From Opisthorchis felineus (lineage: Eukaryota; Platyhelminthes; Trematoda; Opisthorchiida; Opisthorchiidae), in contig SJOL01006493.1 of the NCBI GenBank assembly GCA_004794785.1, forward strand, positions 811,824 to 875,823: a DNA stretch of 64,000 bases, in the 5' to 3' direction. Shown here piece by piece: positions 1 to 12,400 of the stretch; position 1 is the first letter of the stretch, and every line of letters begins with the position of its first letter. The notes under the pieces were generated by a model. That model did no database searches, had not been told where the DNA came from, and saw only the letters and a program-made list of their open reading frames with translations. The translations under genes and the position numbers were made by a program.

Positions 1-3000
1 GTCTGCTCCGGCCTCTGCTGTACACTTGAGCGACTCTACTCTCATACCGCGAGATGAAAGCATTGGTAACCATCGCAATGCGGGCCTTTTACCTGGTTAT
101 CCAGTTTCAAATAAAATGGTGGGGTGATGGAAGGCCCCAGAGACAAATGCTACGCTGGTTCATCTAGGAGAAGTTCCCCCCCCCTCGTTGAGGCTTGGAC
201 GGACCGACGGATAAGCACAGCCCCCCTGGTATTAAAAAAGCCAATGTTGGTGTTCGCTGCTATGCCACCATACTTAGACATGCTGGTGACTCTCAGCTGG
301 CCTCGGCGTGGTTGCCTGTCGACCGCAGTCCCTCGGGCTTACACCACCATCAGCAGCTTGCACGTAGCACCACAGGCGGCTCCTTCCAAACCGTTTGTGG
401 TTTACTTATTGTTCGCACCCGTCCAGAGGATCAACCACGTTTGACCGGGAGTTCCGTTTCAGATGCCAGCCAGCCACAGACTGGCAATACAGTGGTGAAG
501 ACAGGTAACACGCGTCCTTCGTATGACCACCTTATAGTGAATTCTGATCACACAGCTAAAAGTGCGCATAGTGTAGAGAAAACCTTTGTTTGTACACTGA
601 AAACTTCACCAATCATGAAGCACTCATCTGGGTCAAAGGTAAATTTGTCAATCTCGGCTGTCAGATTGCCATTTCTCCCGAGTACCAATGTGGCCGTTTA
701 CCTACGCACACATTAAAGCTTTCCAGGGAAGCAGGATGAGTTTTCGGAATCAGATCACACTTTTCCTAGAATAACCATTCGATTTAATCCGAATTTCTAG
801 ATCGTTGTCGACGGCTGGTGACCGCCCACATAAAAAAAATACATTTATGGGTTTGCTACGTTGCAGTCTGAAAAAAACACTTGACATTCAGAGGCAAGGG
901 GCGGTGGTCGAATACTGGTGTCAAGATAGACAGATGTTCTGATTAAATTACTTTTATGCCCACAGAACCGGCTGTCTCACTTTAATCAATACAGCGTCGC
1001 CGAATTGTAGCATCCGGGTGTTGGATTACGCGTCAGAAGAACAAATTATTGTCTAGGGTCAAAGGAATGACCTGTGACCTGCACATGTCTTACGGTCGAT
1101 AATGCTGTATGTTTTATGGGGACGTGGGTCATTGGTCTTCGAATAAAGGTTGCCACGGAATTCGGGACTGATGCCTGCAATTTGCTTAGCGAAATAGTAG
1201 GGTTGGACGTACATAATGAACAGTCTAGTGGGTAGTAAAATTTTGAGCTTGCTGTCACATTCTGAGATTTTAGACGCCAATCGTTTAAAACCAAGGTTAT
1301 TGGGCGCGTAAATCTCAGCATGCGTTCGTTTCTTTCAAACCATAGAACACTGACGAAAGCAAGCCAGGTGCCTACCAGAAGCTTTTGAATACAGACCGTG
1401 CAGGTTTTACAAGTCCTGGTTATAAGTCACGGGGAAATTTGGTTACCGACAACTCCTAAGACTTTTCAGTGACGCCCATAGTGTCTTAACTGACAGCCTG
1501 AATTCCTTGATTTTGAGAAAGTGATGGGATTTCCTGATGAACCTAGCTCAGTGTGGAAACCTGCAGAGATAAATAAAAATAGAGCCCCATGTCGTTGATG
1601 ATTTGTGTAGGGTTCACATATAGGTTGCTTTGAACTACAATGTCAGTATTATTCGAGTCATATGACGTATGTCATGCCTGTCGTTTGATCTTTCAGGACT
1701 GTAGCACCTAATAGGCCAATTTGTTCGAGACTAACATGCATAGGTCTTGTTCGAAAAATGAAAGCCATATAGTTCTGTTGGATTTTGGCTTTCTGTTTCG
1801 GAGCTGAAGTGCCTGAACCTGTTAAATGCATTAGCTGTTGGGTACTGTCATTCTATTTACCCTAATTACCTCAGTATAAAGTAGTCGCACTGACTCTTAT
1901 TCAGTATGTTGACGTTGTTGGGACAATGATTATAACCAGGCAACTGTAAGTTCGAAGGGACCCGACTATCGTTTCGCTTAACCTTGTGACTAATTTTACC
2001 ATCCATCTGGCCACCCTATCCCCATTCTAAAAATTTCGAGTGTCCAGCAGCGTGCTGTGTTTTTGTCGGCATTTCATGTCTGCGGCTGGTAAGAGTGCGC
2101 GAAGTCATTTGATTTTTCTCACTTCTGCCCTCGTGCCAGACCATTATTTTCCCGGGGAAAAACGGCAGATATTTTAGAGATGAGTGCGAAATTCCGATTT
2201 TTTTCGATAGTTGGATCCCAAATTGACGAACTAAGTTGTTAAACAATTTGTTGACTAGTATATCCAGTGGGGTAAATATACTTCCTCCAGTATCCACCAA
2301 CTTCATTTGTCCGTGCAGTTAGCTACACCATCGAAATGTATGTGTTTGCTGGCAGACACGGCAGTGCAGAGGATTTGAAGAAATTGACAAGTGTTCATCA
2401 CTAAATGTTTTACGGGCGCGTACGGCTTGAACGATGACCTATGGTTAAAATGCTCAAGAGCTTTTTCTACGATGAGTTACGCTTTAAATTAGTGGTACTT
2501 GTGCAGAATGCATTCAGACCGTATTGCATTATTCCGAGTCGGAGAATAAGCGTAAGGTGATTGCGAATGACTATCCTTCTCTGGAGTGACTGATACACCC
2601 ATGAAAGAGTACCTGGTGACCCGAAATGAACATTACGATACAATCGGTGAATTTTATGTATACAAATGTCAACAATTGATGAAGCTCTAAGGCGTATCTA
2701 TCCTTCCATCACACAACGAACTCTTAACAGGGGGTGCAAAATTTCTATTCAAACCAATGAATGGAGCGTTTATACATTGAGCATTTGCCAACTTATTTTA
2801 AATCAGTATGGCTCAGGAACATCGAGTAATTTAACCCAATCCAACCGTTGTTTGATGCGCGCATTTGTATAAATATGGTTTGATGTTGGTGTGCTTTGCC
2901 AGTGGCAGAATGATGAACATCACTGAGCAATGAGAAGGCCTTCAGTGCGCCAACTGTATTAATATCACTCCGATTGTCCTATTTCCTGAAAATTCTGATC

Positions 3001-4550
3001 CCACTTATTCTGAAATGTCTCGAAAGTCGAGAGAGCCTCCAGATTGTGATGATCTGGATGGCATGTCTTTCAGACAAAACACGTACTTCCTGACACATAA
3101 GGTCTCCTAAAACGGGGATGGGAAACTGAAATTTAAAAGTAAACATTTCTAATGCTTACCAAAAGATCGATAGCTGGTTCCAGCGGGTCAACTTATGAGG
3201 AGGGACGAGAGTTTGCTGGATGATAAGGTTCAAAATAAGCTAAGTTGACATATGCTTACTGTGTAATGCGTGTTATTTTTCGTTAAATACACATCAACAT
3301 CACCAGACTCAGCTCCTTCTGAGAGAAAGGAGTAGGGAATATGACAATGATTTTCCCCGTTTTAGATGATCATCCTTTTGCAATTTAAGTACAGCTATCT
3401 TCCTAATGCTGTTGTGAGTTATTTTTCGTCCGAAAACATATCCTTAAACTTCGTTTGGCTAACCCTATGCGTAATCTTCAGTTCAAAGTGGCATAATATG
3501 AAAGACATGCCTTCAAAGCACACAGTTAGCTGTATGGTCAAAACAACCGACGGACTTCTATAGCATAATTCACGTTCAAAGAGCTTTTGAGGTGAAAGTG
3601 ATCCTGATGGATACCCATAGGTATCTTGAATCAACCAATAAACTTACTGACCTCTCTCGTAATTGGTAACTCTGTAGCAAAAATCATGCGGTGCCAATTC
3701 CATCGGAATAAATGGTCGGTTTTCAAACTGAGTCAGACACACACATAGTAAAAGTAAAGCAGTAAAATAGTCAGAAAATGGAAAGCCCCTGTCCCTTTGT
3801 TTGGTTCTGGTCTGCGTATTTCTTCTCAACAACTGTATGTCACTTCGAATGGTGCCGCTATTGTAAAGCTGATTTATGACATTAATTGGATGAGCCTTTT
3901 CCTTCTGACCACGGCCTAAGTCAGCAGAGCCAACCGATCAATCCCGCATTTGTTGGATATTCTGAATGATTCGGAAAGCCATAGCGTTGGAAAGCAACTG
4001 ATTAAGCAAGTTGTTTCCAAGTATAGAGAGTGACAAGCACACCGAACTATTCTCTTCGATTAACGGACAACGCTCGTACCATTCTAATTTTGAGGCAAAA
4101 ACAATTCGTTTACTGTGAAACCCAGTTTGATTGTAATGATTCAACGTGAAGCTTCCACACACGGACTCTGATGCCTTGGAAATTCAGTCAGTGGTTCCGA
4201 AACAAGTGAAAGTCTGCTGAAATAAAGTTTTGCATTGAAACCAAGTACGGAGTCAACTGTGTTAACTTCTACGAAACACGCTTACTGACACGCATTTCTC
4301 AAGAACCGCCTGAGCAAGCTGTTTGAACCACTATCTGATGCTCAGGGTCCTCTCCTCTCCTAATATTACGACATAAGGTCGCAAACATAAAGGCACAACC
4401 AGCGTGTTGTCTTATGCTTGTTCAGAATGATCTCTGCGACACACTGTCATCGGGATGTCTGAAAGGAGTGTTAATCTACGCCACTGCTGAGTTGGAACTG
4501 GAATAACTTATCCGTGGTCATTGGTTTGTTCGCTGAGCTGGGTAATTTGA
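1..4550. other. No recognisable gene; one repeat-like open frame at the left
   Basis: Positions 195-716 contain a 173-codon open frame (KKANVGVRCYATILRHAGDS, ASAWLPVDRSPSG) overlapped by another of similar length. Richness in GC relative to the rest suggests an old transposon or exon fragment, but I recognise no family. From about 720 to 4550 I see only short open frames of the length expected by chance. Confidence 0.5.
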
Positions 4551-4592
4551 TTGCAAACGTTTCACCACTAATTGGGGTGACATCATCAGTGC
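4551..4592 (-). ncRNA. Hammerhead-like motif, extra-base variant
   Basis: Minus strand: stem I GCA/TGC, core CTGATGA (4589-4583), one extra T, stem II GTCAC/GTGGT (five pairs with two wobbles) and GAAACGTT. Same plan as 37701-37739, and homologous along about 70 bases to 30814-30856 (GTGCGTTGT and GGGTAATTTGATTGC flanks). Core bases are intact apart from the extra T. Confidence 0.45.
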
Positions 4593-4810
4593 GTTGTTAG
4601 CGTGCGTAGTGGAACGTAGCGACGGATCGGTGGTTGCGCGTTGAGTAGTTTTGCGTGTGAGTTAATATACGTGCTGCTAGCCGGGGTGATTCATCAATCA
4701 CGGTTGCTTGTTTGGTCGGGCGGTTCCGAGGTTGGTCTGTTATCCTGTGTCCTGATTGGTCGTTGACCAAGTGGACGTCGCAGGATTATAGTTCAAAGAC
4801 ATTAGTAGCA

Positions 4811-5269
4811 TTCTGGTTTCGTGAGAGACTCACCTGGAACCCAGCTGAATCCCTCGTTTGTGATGTTTCCATGCAACTGAACGTGTTGCACCAGGCCGCC
4901 TCATGTTCCAGTTGCTACGATAGTCGAGATATCGCGACCTTATGAGCAGTGCATTGCGTAAAATTACATGCATCGCGATATCTTGAATATCGTAGCAACT
5001 GGAACATGAGGTGGCCTGGTGCAGCACATTCAGTTGCATGGAAACATCACAAACGAGAGATTCAGCTGGGTTTCAGGTGAGTCTCTCGCGAAACCAACTT
5101 GATTTGCAAATGAGTGTATTTCTTGAAAACAGTCCAATTTGGGTTCAAGTAGAACATAAGGTTGACGAAAACTCGGGGACTGCGCCTGCCTGATGGGCCC
5201 CAAAAAGGGCGAAACCGGTCGTGGGCTGTCGAAGAATTTTCAGCAACCTTATGAGTAGTACATTGCGCA
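4811..5269 (+). mobile_element. Hammerhead-bearing repeat, inverted-plus-direct composite with TSD
   Basis: Flanked by 13-bp duplications ACATTAGTAGCAT (4799-4811 and 5270-5282, sharing the edge base). The left part, to 4936, is the unit's body in minus orientation (contains CTCACCTGGAACCCAGCTGA). From 4937 the complete unit runs plus: ACCTTATGAG, GGCCTGGTGCAGCACATTCA, TTCAGCTGGG, ATGAGTGTATTTC, the hammerhead at 5184-5226, then the first bases of a following unit. The duplication shows the whole inverted structure inserted in one event. No protein is encoded. Confidence 0.85.
5184..5226 (+). ncRNA. Hammerhead ribozyme with core mutation (A9 to G)
   Basis: Same fold as the 44339 and 57854 copies, with stem II GCCC/GGGC and stem III ACC/GGT intact, but the core reads CTGATGG (5190-5196). 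A9 is one of the invariant core bases, so this copy is expected to be inactive or very weak. Confidence 0.75.
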
Positions 5270-6066
5270 ACATTAGTAGCATAGTTATAAAGGCCAAACT
5301 TGGAGTTACTTCATTAAGCACTCTTAGGTGAAAACTGACGATACTAATGGGCCGTCCCATGTAATCACCCAAGCATATATATCCGTTTTCCCAAGGTTAA
5401 AAGCGCGCTCGTCTCCTGCTCTCACATACTGAATGCACACTCGGAGAGAACATATTTCGACTGTATGGTGTTGGCTTAGGAGGGTCAAATGTCTGGGGAA
5501 TAAGTGTTGTTTGAAATGCTTGTATGAGACATGCAATGGTGCAGTGCTTTTAGCTTTATGTGTGCTATTTAGTCAGATGCACTTCCACAGCTGCGCCTTA
5601 CGTTCAGATCCAGAGAAAATTCAGCTTCATAATTTAGCTACTTAAAACTTATTGGTAGTATGAGAGATATAACTGTCCACAACTCACCAGGTTGTGGGAT
5701 CGGAACAAATGTTGGCAATCTGCCGATCGATCGAGTCGACATCTATGTTTCATTTTGGTCCACACAACTCGGAGCAGAACGACAGTATTCTCAGTGGAAG
5801 ATGCTTAAAGAGGGCATTTTACTAAACATAATCAGAGCTTTGCTCAGCCCAATATTATGAAAGCCAATGAAAGTACCAGTATGAGTGATGCAAATAATAG
5901 AATAATTGATCAACATATAAAGTAATCTGTGTACATATGACTCGTAGAAAGTGGAAGAACATTCGTCTGTGTGTATTTGGTGGTTCTTATGAGTGCTGAT
6001 TGTTGGTGTATGTGTGTAGATGACATACTATCTGTTTCAACATTTTCGACGCTTTGGTCTGTCCAC

Positions 6067-6498
6067 CTATGAACATGTGTAGAAAAGAAGCTCCGGTAGA
6101 AATCCTCGGTCGACTTCCCCATGTTCCTGCCCATCAGGCGTTTCCCAGAAATGGAACAAAATTTCTTCAGAATCTCTATCTTGATTTTCTGAAGCGCTCG
6201 GCTTTAAACGGTGTGGACGTTTTGCATGAGATGCTGTACGCTGTGAAGATCGCCTAGGTCCTGCAACTCCGTCCACGACAGCACCACGATACGATATTCG
6301 CTTTGTGTTTGAAGTAGATGGGTTCTTTTCTCGAAGATAATCGTTTTGGCCACAAAATACCCGGACCTCAGGACGACCGAAGAAACCGATATAGAATGTT
6401 GACGAGTTTAAAGTGGCTAGTGTGGCACCTGAAACGGACTTAGGTCTGTCACACTGAAATGTCTGGACACTCAGCAGGTAACGCTGATATGCGAGAAT
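6067..6498 (-). CDS. BTBD-like gene, exon g: PHR C-terminus and stop
   Basis: 143 codons plus TAG. The acceptor is TATTGTACTTCAG/ATT. It opens with ILAYQRYLLSVQ and GATLATLNSSTFYIGF, corresponding to the family's V.....Y.A.A.L.G...YYG region. It closes with DRGFLPELLFYTCS, corresponding to the family's final G.IPE.IFY. Between them are about 60 extra residues rich in Arg, Ser and Lys. No canonical AATAAA is evident on the minus strand in the first 600 bases beyond the stop, so the 3' end of the mRNA is not defined. Confidence 0.85.
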   Translation of the reverse strand: MLAYQRYLLSVQTFQCDRPKSVSGATLATLNSSTFYIGFFGRPEVRVFCGQNDYLREKNPSTSNTKRISYRGAVVDGVAGPRRSSQRTASHAKRPHRLKPSASENQDRDSEEILFHFWETPDGQEHGEVDRGFLPELLFYTCS

Positions 6499-9400
6499 CT
6501 GAAGTACAATAAATGAAAACATGCCGTTACAGAAGGCTTGCTCAGCTCAATTTACAGTTATCTGAAAAGTTTGTATGAGTAAACAACAATGAAGAGGCCT
6601 AACAAGCACGACAAAATTCATATGAAAGCAAACACCGTATTGAATGTTTTACATAAGAATAAAGAACTGGAGTAACCGGTCAATTTCCTATTGCAGTTGT
6701 ATCACAACTTGGCTTAATCTTCCTGGTCGTGGCTCTCGAGAACAACCGACAACAATGCCAGAATAAGTACGTATAACGAGACGGATCAGCATTGCAATCC
6801 GCTTCTAAATCCGATGAATCAGACGCTATGGAAACATCATATAACAAGATTACAACTGCGAATTGACTGTTGGGTAAGGAAAGGGATTCTATTAAAAACG
6901 AAAACGAACATATTCGAAGTTCTGTAGGATATGTTAGGTGAACAGCAAAGTAACTAAAAGAAAAAGAGGACATTTTGCTACCAGCATACGTGAATTGACT
7001 GTATCGAAGTACCACTTTGGTCTCATAACAGACCATTTACGTCGACAACTGTCCGGCTTCTGAAGTATATTTAGCTAAAAATAAATCAGCTGCGTTTTTA
7101 CGAGCCTTCTCAGTCAAAATATGCTGAATCTATTTTCTACAAGTGGAAAAATGGGCTCCTTGAGTCTAGAAAAATCCTCAGTCAAATGGAATCTTATTGT
7201 GAAGTTAGTAAACGCCTGCATCTCCATCTCTGACTGTGGTAATCTGAGATGTAACAAACACATTTTACCCATGAAATCTGTTAAAAAGTCGCCTTAATAT
7301 CACGCACTCACCAGGATTCCTGGTTGAATTTGTCATTAATAGGCTTTTAAATTTGTGCACCTAATTTTGTGACCTATTTTAGTCTCTGCACTGTAAGGCA
7401 ATTTTGACATCTTGCATAGGCTTTGAACACCAATATTAGCTGGTAGAAACACTTGTATGAATTATTCTGGCAGCTTACCCCCAATACACTTCACAACAAA
7501 GACTGACCTTTGCAACAACCGCCTTTTGTGCTTATTTGTTTGTGTTCAATATACACAGAATTTGCAATTCGCACAGTGTGTTGGTGATGATGGATTGCCT
7601 GAAAGCATAAAATTGTCAGAGACCTAATGCTCCTTTTCACGAACAGTCTATTTTTTAGAGCACACATACTTAAAGGTATCGTTTGAGTAACGTTATGTTC
7701 TACTGCTAGAGGCCATTGGAGCAGAAAATTATTTCATGAGGGTTCTTTGATCAGATGACTCCAGCAACAAAGGGATGTAAGTATCTAAACACCTGAAGAA
7801 ACTAGCCTTTGGAAGCCATATTACAGCGAACACAACACAAGCATTTGGACCAGTGTGCTGCAGGCCCGATATGAAACAACGTAAAGTACACCATCTCACC
7901 CCGTCGAACGGCATTCTCCAGAAGTCATTGAAATGACTTTGACAGATAAGCGGTTATGAAGGAGAAGCACAGATATCAGGGTTGTCTTGAAACCTTCCTG
8001 TAAGGACAGACTCGATGGAAAGATGCTACTGGGAAAATAGAGGACACTAAAGATGGTGATTTGTTTATTCTCATCAACATCTGCACTAATGGAAATCATC
8101 AATAATTTTTGATAAAAACATGTAACACCTGGTGAATAGCCGTTAGGCTGGACTTCATTCAGAGTGTCCATCTCGCAGATTTCCTTCGTACCCAGGTAGC
8201 ATTATTTATCATCAGGCGGGATCCAGATGGCATCATTCTTCACTGAAAATGGCATTACCTTTACCCCTCTGAAGAAATGAGTTTTTCTCGATAACTTCTT
8301 CCAAGATGATTTCCATGCAAAACACCCATATTGTAGTTCTTGAGATTGACCTCAACAAAGCATGTTCCCTCTCATACCGCTAATTGAACCTTCGATAAGA
8401 TCGCAGAGGATGTTTGAGAAACCAAGCTCTCTTAGGTAAAAATACTACCACCACATTTAACGAGATACATGGTTGTATCACACATACTCAGCTAGACGAT
8501 GAGAAGTAAAAGATAGTTCCGTGATCGCCGCCACCATGGCTGCTTTAGTTAAGTCCATCACACGCAACAGCTGGCTAATGGACCGCTTCATCCAACTAAG
8601 CCTGAATTTTTGGATGAACTGGACATCTGTCAACTGCTTTTTTTTTGGGGGGGGGGGAGTAGAAATGTGTATAAAATTCACTCACACACTCACACTGCAA
8701 TCTGCCTCGTCTTCAGTATCATCTTATATTGATACTATGCGACATACATGTTCGTTTGTTTGTGAACTTCAAGGCTAGCTGATGTTGCTGTTGGGGGCCC
8801 TTACCGATTAGTAGCTGTAAGAGCTGCCTCCCTGCGAGGTTACCGGTAAAGAGGACCATAACTCCTCAAACAGTTTTTAAGCTAACTTTACACACCACGA
8901 TTTCGTGCACATTACCTATGTTTTCTTGCGGACATCCAGTTGGCTGGTCATGGTTTTGTCCAAGCCGTGACTACAACAGCTTCGTCCCTGTTGTTTTCGT
9001 GCCGAAATTTCGCTAGCAATTAGTTCTTTGTCATTACAAATTCCATATCCTTCCTCTATAGTGGCAGCCATGGGATTTACTAAACCAGCGAAACATGGTG
9101 AAGCCCTCCTATACCAACCAAACCTCAGCGATAGATTTTGCTGGGACCCATGAGGATCTTATTTTATACCTTTGAAGCAAGGGACAGAAGCAAACTCAGC
9201 CAAATTATTCACTTCTGACAGTGGTAATGGGTTAGTAATATAAATTGGAACAAGTACGTTTAGGAAGCCACTCCAGTGGCAGCAAGTATTGCACTATGCT
9301 GATACCGTAGATAAATCACAATGACTAAGAAAGTTTCCTATCATGAACTCCCAGATCCCGTTCTTTTCCCATACAGTTCTTTCGTTTGAACACACTGTTA

Positions 9401-12400
9401 AACCACTACTAAGATTCTCAGTGACACAATACTTCATAAGACCAACTCATACGCCATTTCTTAGCTCCGGGATTTTCCGCATTACGTTACATTACCATTC
9501 CAGTTATGATGAGCCTGTTGGACAGGTTTCAACCTGCACCAGATTAGGGTGAAATTATTGATGACGATTGAGGGCCTAGTTGACGAAGAGTGTTCATTCA
9601 AATCACTTCCGGGAGATTAATTATCATGCCACTAACTAATTTCTCTGGGGTCACATCAGACATAAAGACGGGAACAAACTAATTCATGGTTGGCCTGTTA
9701 TCCCACGTTCCCAAAGATGGAGCACGGCTTTTAGAACTTTTAGAGCGAAATCACATTCAAACATTAAGATCGGTTACACGCAAACGAATTGAGTGGATGT
9801 GAACAAATTCTAGAAAGTTATTTCATCGTGGCATGATAAAAAGCTGAGCTGTTCCGCTATACAACCCTATGTGGTCCATGCTTGTGCACAGACGGGATGA
9901 AATCGGTATCAAACATCGAGTAGTGAGTCCGTTTCACTTAGAAAGCCTCTTATACGTACAAAATTATGTCACTAATGTATGGATAATTCACAAGGAGAAA
10001 GCCGTTCCTGTGGTCATTAGGAGGGGATGTCAGGCCAAACTAAGGTGAAGATGGTCTTCGATTGTCACCCGACAGTCGTGCGTCATTTCGATTAGTTGGG
10101 CACAGTTCACCGAACGTCATGATCTTAAAATCTGCCACAGTACATCGCTTACACATGCATGGTGAGTATACGTCATAAACAGACTAACCCAACGTGCACA
10201 GTCCAGATGCAGGTACACCCGTATATTGGTAATGTGTCGGAATATTGGTGGCTCGGGTGTATTCATTGGTAATTGATCAGGTGGCTGTTGATCTTTTCGC
10301 CAAGCCTGGCAATTGCAGACATTGCGTCATCATTTGAGGAGGCATCAATTCGCTGTTGGGCAGGTGATCATGTCTCGGGTGGTGACGAAACGTCTGCAAA
10401 TCAAGTATCTAATATCCCACCCACTTCCTTCTTTTTGAAGAGTATGTACCGATGATTTTCATATATCCTTCGCATGTGATTTCTGGCGTGACGTAGACTG
10501 CTGGTGTATTAGCCAAAAGGACCAATCACAGAAGATCAGATTTGTTCTCTACCTTCATTCTTTTGTTATCTACAGGCTTGACACATACGCACAAACTCAA
10601 CAGATCTGGAGGAAATCAGTGGGGTTCCAGAACAGGAGGTCACAACGTCATGTGAACTGAATTTTAATGGTATAGATGTCAACCTTTCCATCGAAACCTA
10701 GGCTGAAAAGCGGTCGTCATGGGCAGCGACACATTGCTGTACAAATCTACATTTTTTTTGTATGCTGCACCCAACTGCTCAGTAAGTCGATGAAACCTTG
10801 TTCAGAGTTTGTAACTGACTGCTTAATTTAGGTTCGAGTTCCGCCGTTGGAGCCCTTCGGAAAAGAACTCCACATCACCTCTCTTCCGGATGTCCATTGG
10901 TCCAGAACACGGCCTCAAGAAAGGTGTTGTGGATCTCTGATCTCGTGAATCAGAAAACAGAATGTCCCTAGTCCCGTTGGTACATCGAAACCCATATAGA
11001 ACTCTGGTGGAGGGAATCACTGTTCGGTTACCGCCCTCTAGAGGTGTTAATCTAAGAAATCTCCCAGATAAAAGTTTTCTATAAAAAATGGAAAAATCCA
11101 GACCGGCAGCCGTCCATTATTGCAAAAAACGGTCGATGGTTAGGACCCAGTCCACTGTCTCGACAAGGGGACCCAAGTTTAAAAACTGGTAGGTAGAGCA
11201 AGAAGAAGACATAAAGTTTACTTGGTGAATTGCGCCCACTGTTGTCTTGAAAAAAAAACATTTTCCAACCTTGACAAATAAATGATGAAGAGGACAAAGG
11301 ATGGGAGACAGAATTTAAGGCGACAGACACCAAAGTGAACCAGAAAATTCCCATGGGCCCCACAGCTTATATGTGCTCAGGAATCTATAAAAACCTCCCC
11401 AAAGGAGACCTGGGGAGAGGGGGCGACAGACCTAATAACCCTACATAACTACGGAGATATTCGATCAAAAGCATTGTCCCGATGATAGAATGATTGATGT
11501 CGATCAGCTAGTGATAGAGACTTTACAAAATTTGTGATACTGTATTCATTGTAACTTCGCAGTTGAATATTCTTTTGGGCACTTGGACCCGAAGTTCACG
11601 CAGTTTTCATGGGCCCTGACAATTTGTGGTTAACGTGTCATTGCAATGTTATAAGTAGAATGGTGCGAATTCGCGAGTTTTGAGTTTCAGCAATTCGATC
11701 ATATGTGCTCAAAAGCTTTCAGATGCAGTGCTGAGCAAACTGTGCGTACATAGACCCTAGACCGTGTGGCCGTCTGAGGAATTCAATTAGTCGTTTTATT
11801 GCGAAACAACCAAAAAATGACTGGCAGGTACTGGGAATACAGAGAGGGAACAAATAAGTGTAAAGCTCTGATAAAAGAACTGCTAAGTCAAACAAGCGGA
11901 TTCACAACACAGTAGTCATCAGGACCAATCTCTCATTCATGTGAGAACAATGCGGAGGCATGAAACAGAATCGGTTCTATGGACTGAAAACATATCGGCC
12001 TGACACCACCACAAATTCACTACTCATGTTTCTGGAGACATGCTCAAGTAGTCCAAGTTGCTTGCCTACGAGAAACACTTTTCCAGCCAGACACAATCCT
12101 GAAGACCTATGTTAAAATTTTGGCGTCTTCGAGTTACGCTTGATTACTGCGGACTTATTACATTCAAACAATGACTCAGGAAATCGTTCACCTCTTCGTA
12201 TATCGAATTCAAGACGGTGTGTGCAGTGTCAAATGCTCTTCTTTACGTTGATAGCTATTTTAGCGGCGGTGTACGTTTTGTGCATCGGCTGAGAATCATT
12301 CCAGACAAAGGTTTTTAACTTTTTCTCTTAACGACAATGAAGCGAATCGACGGCCGATCGATAAGTGTGCGTATGAGCATGTAACCACAGATTTTCTGAA

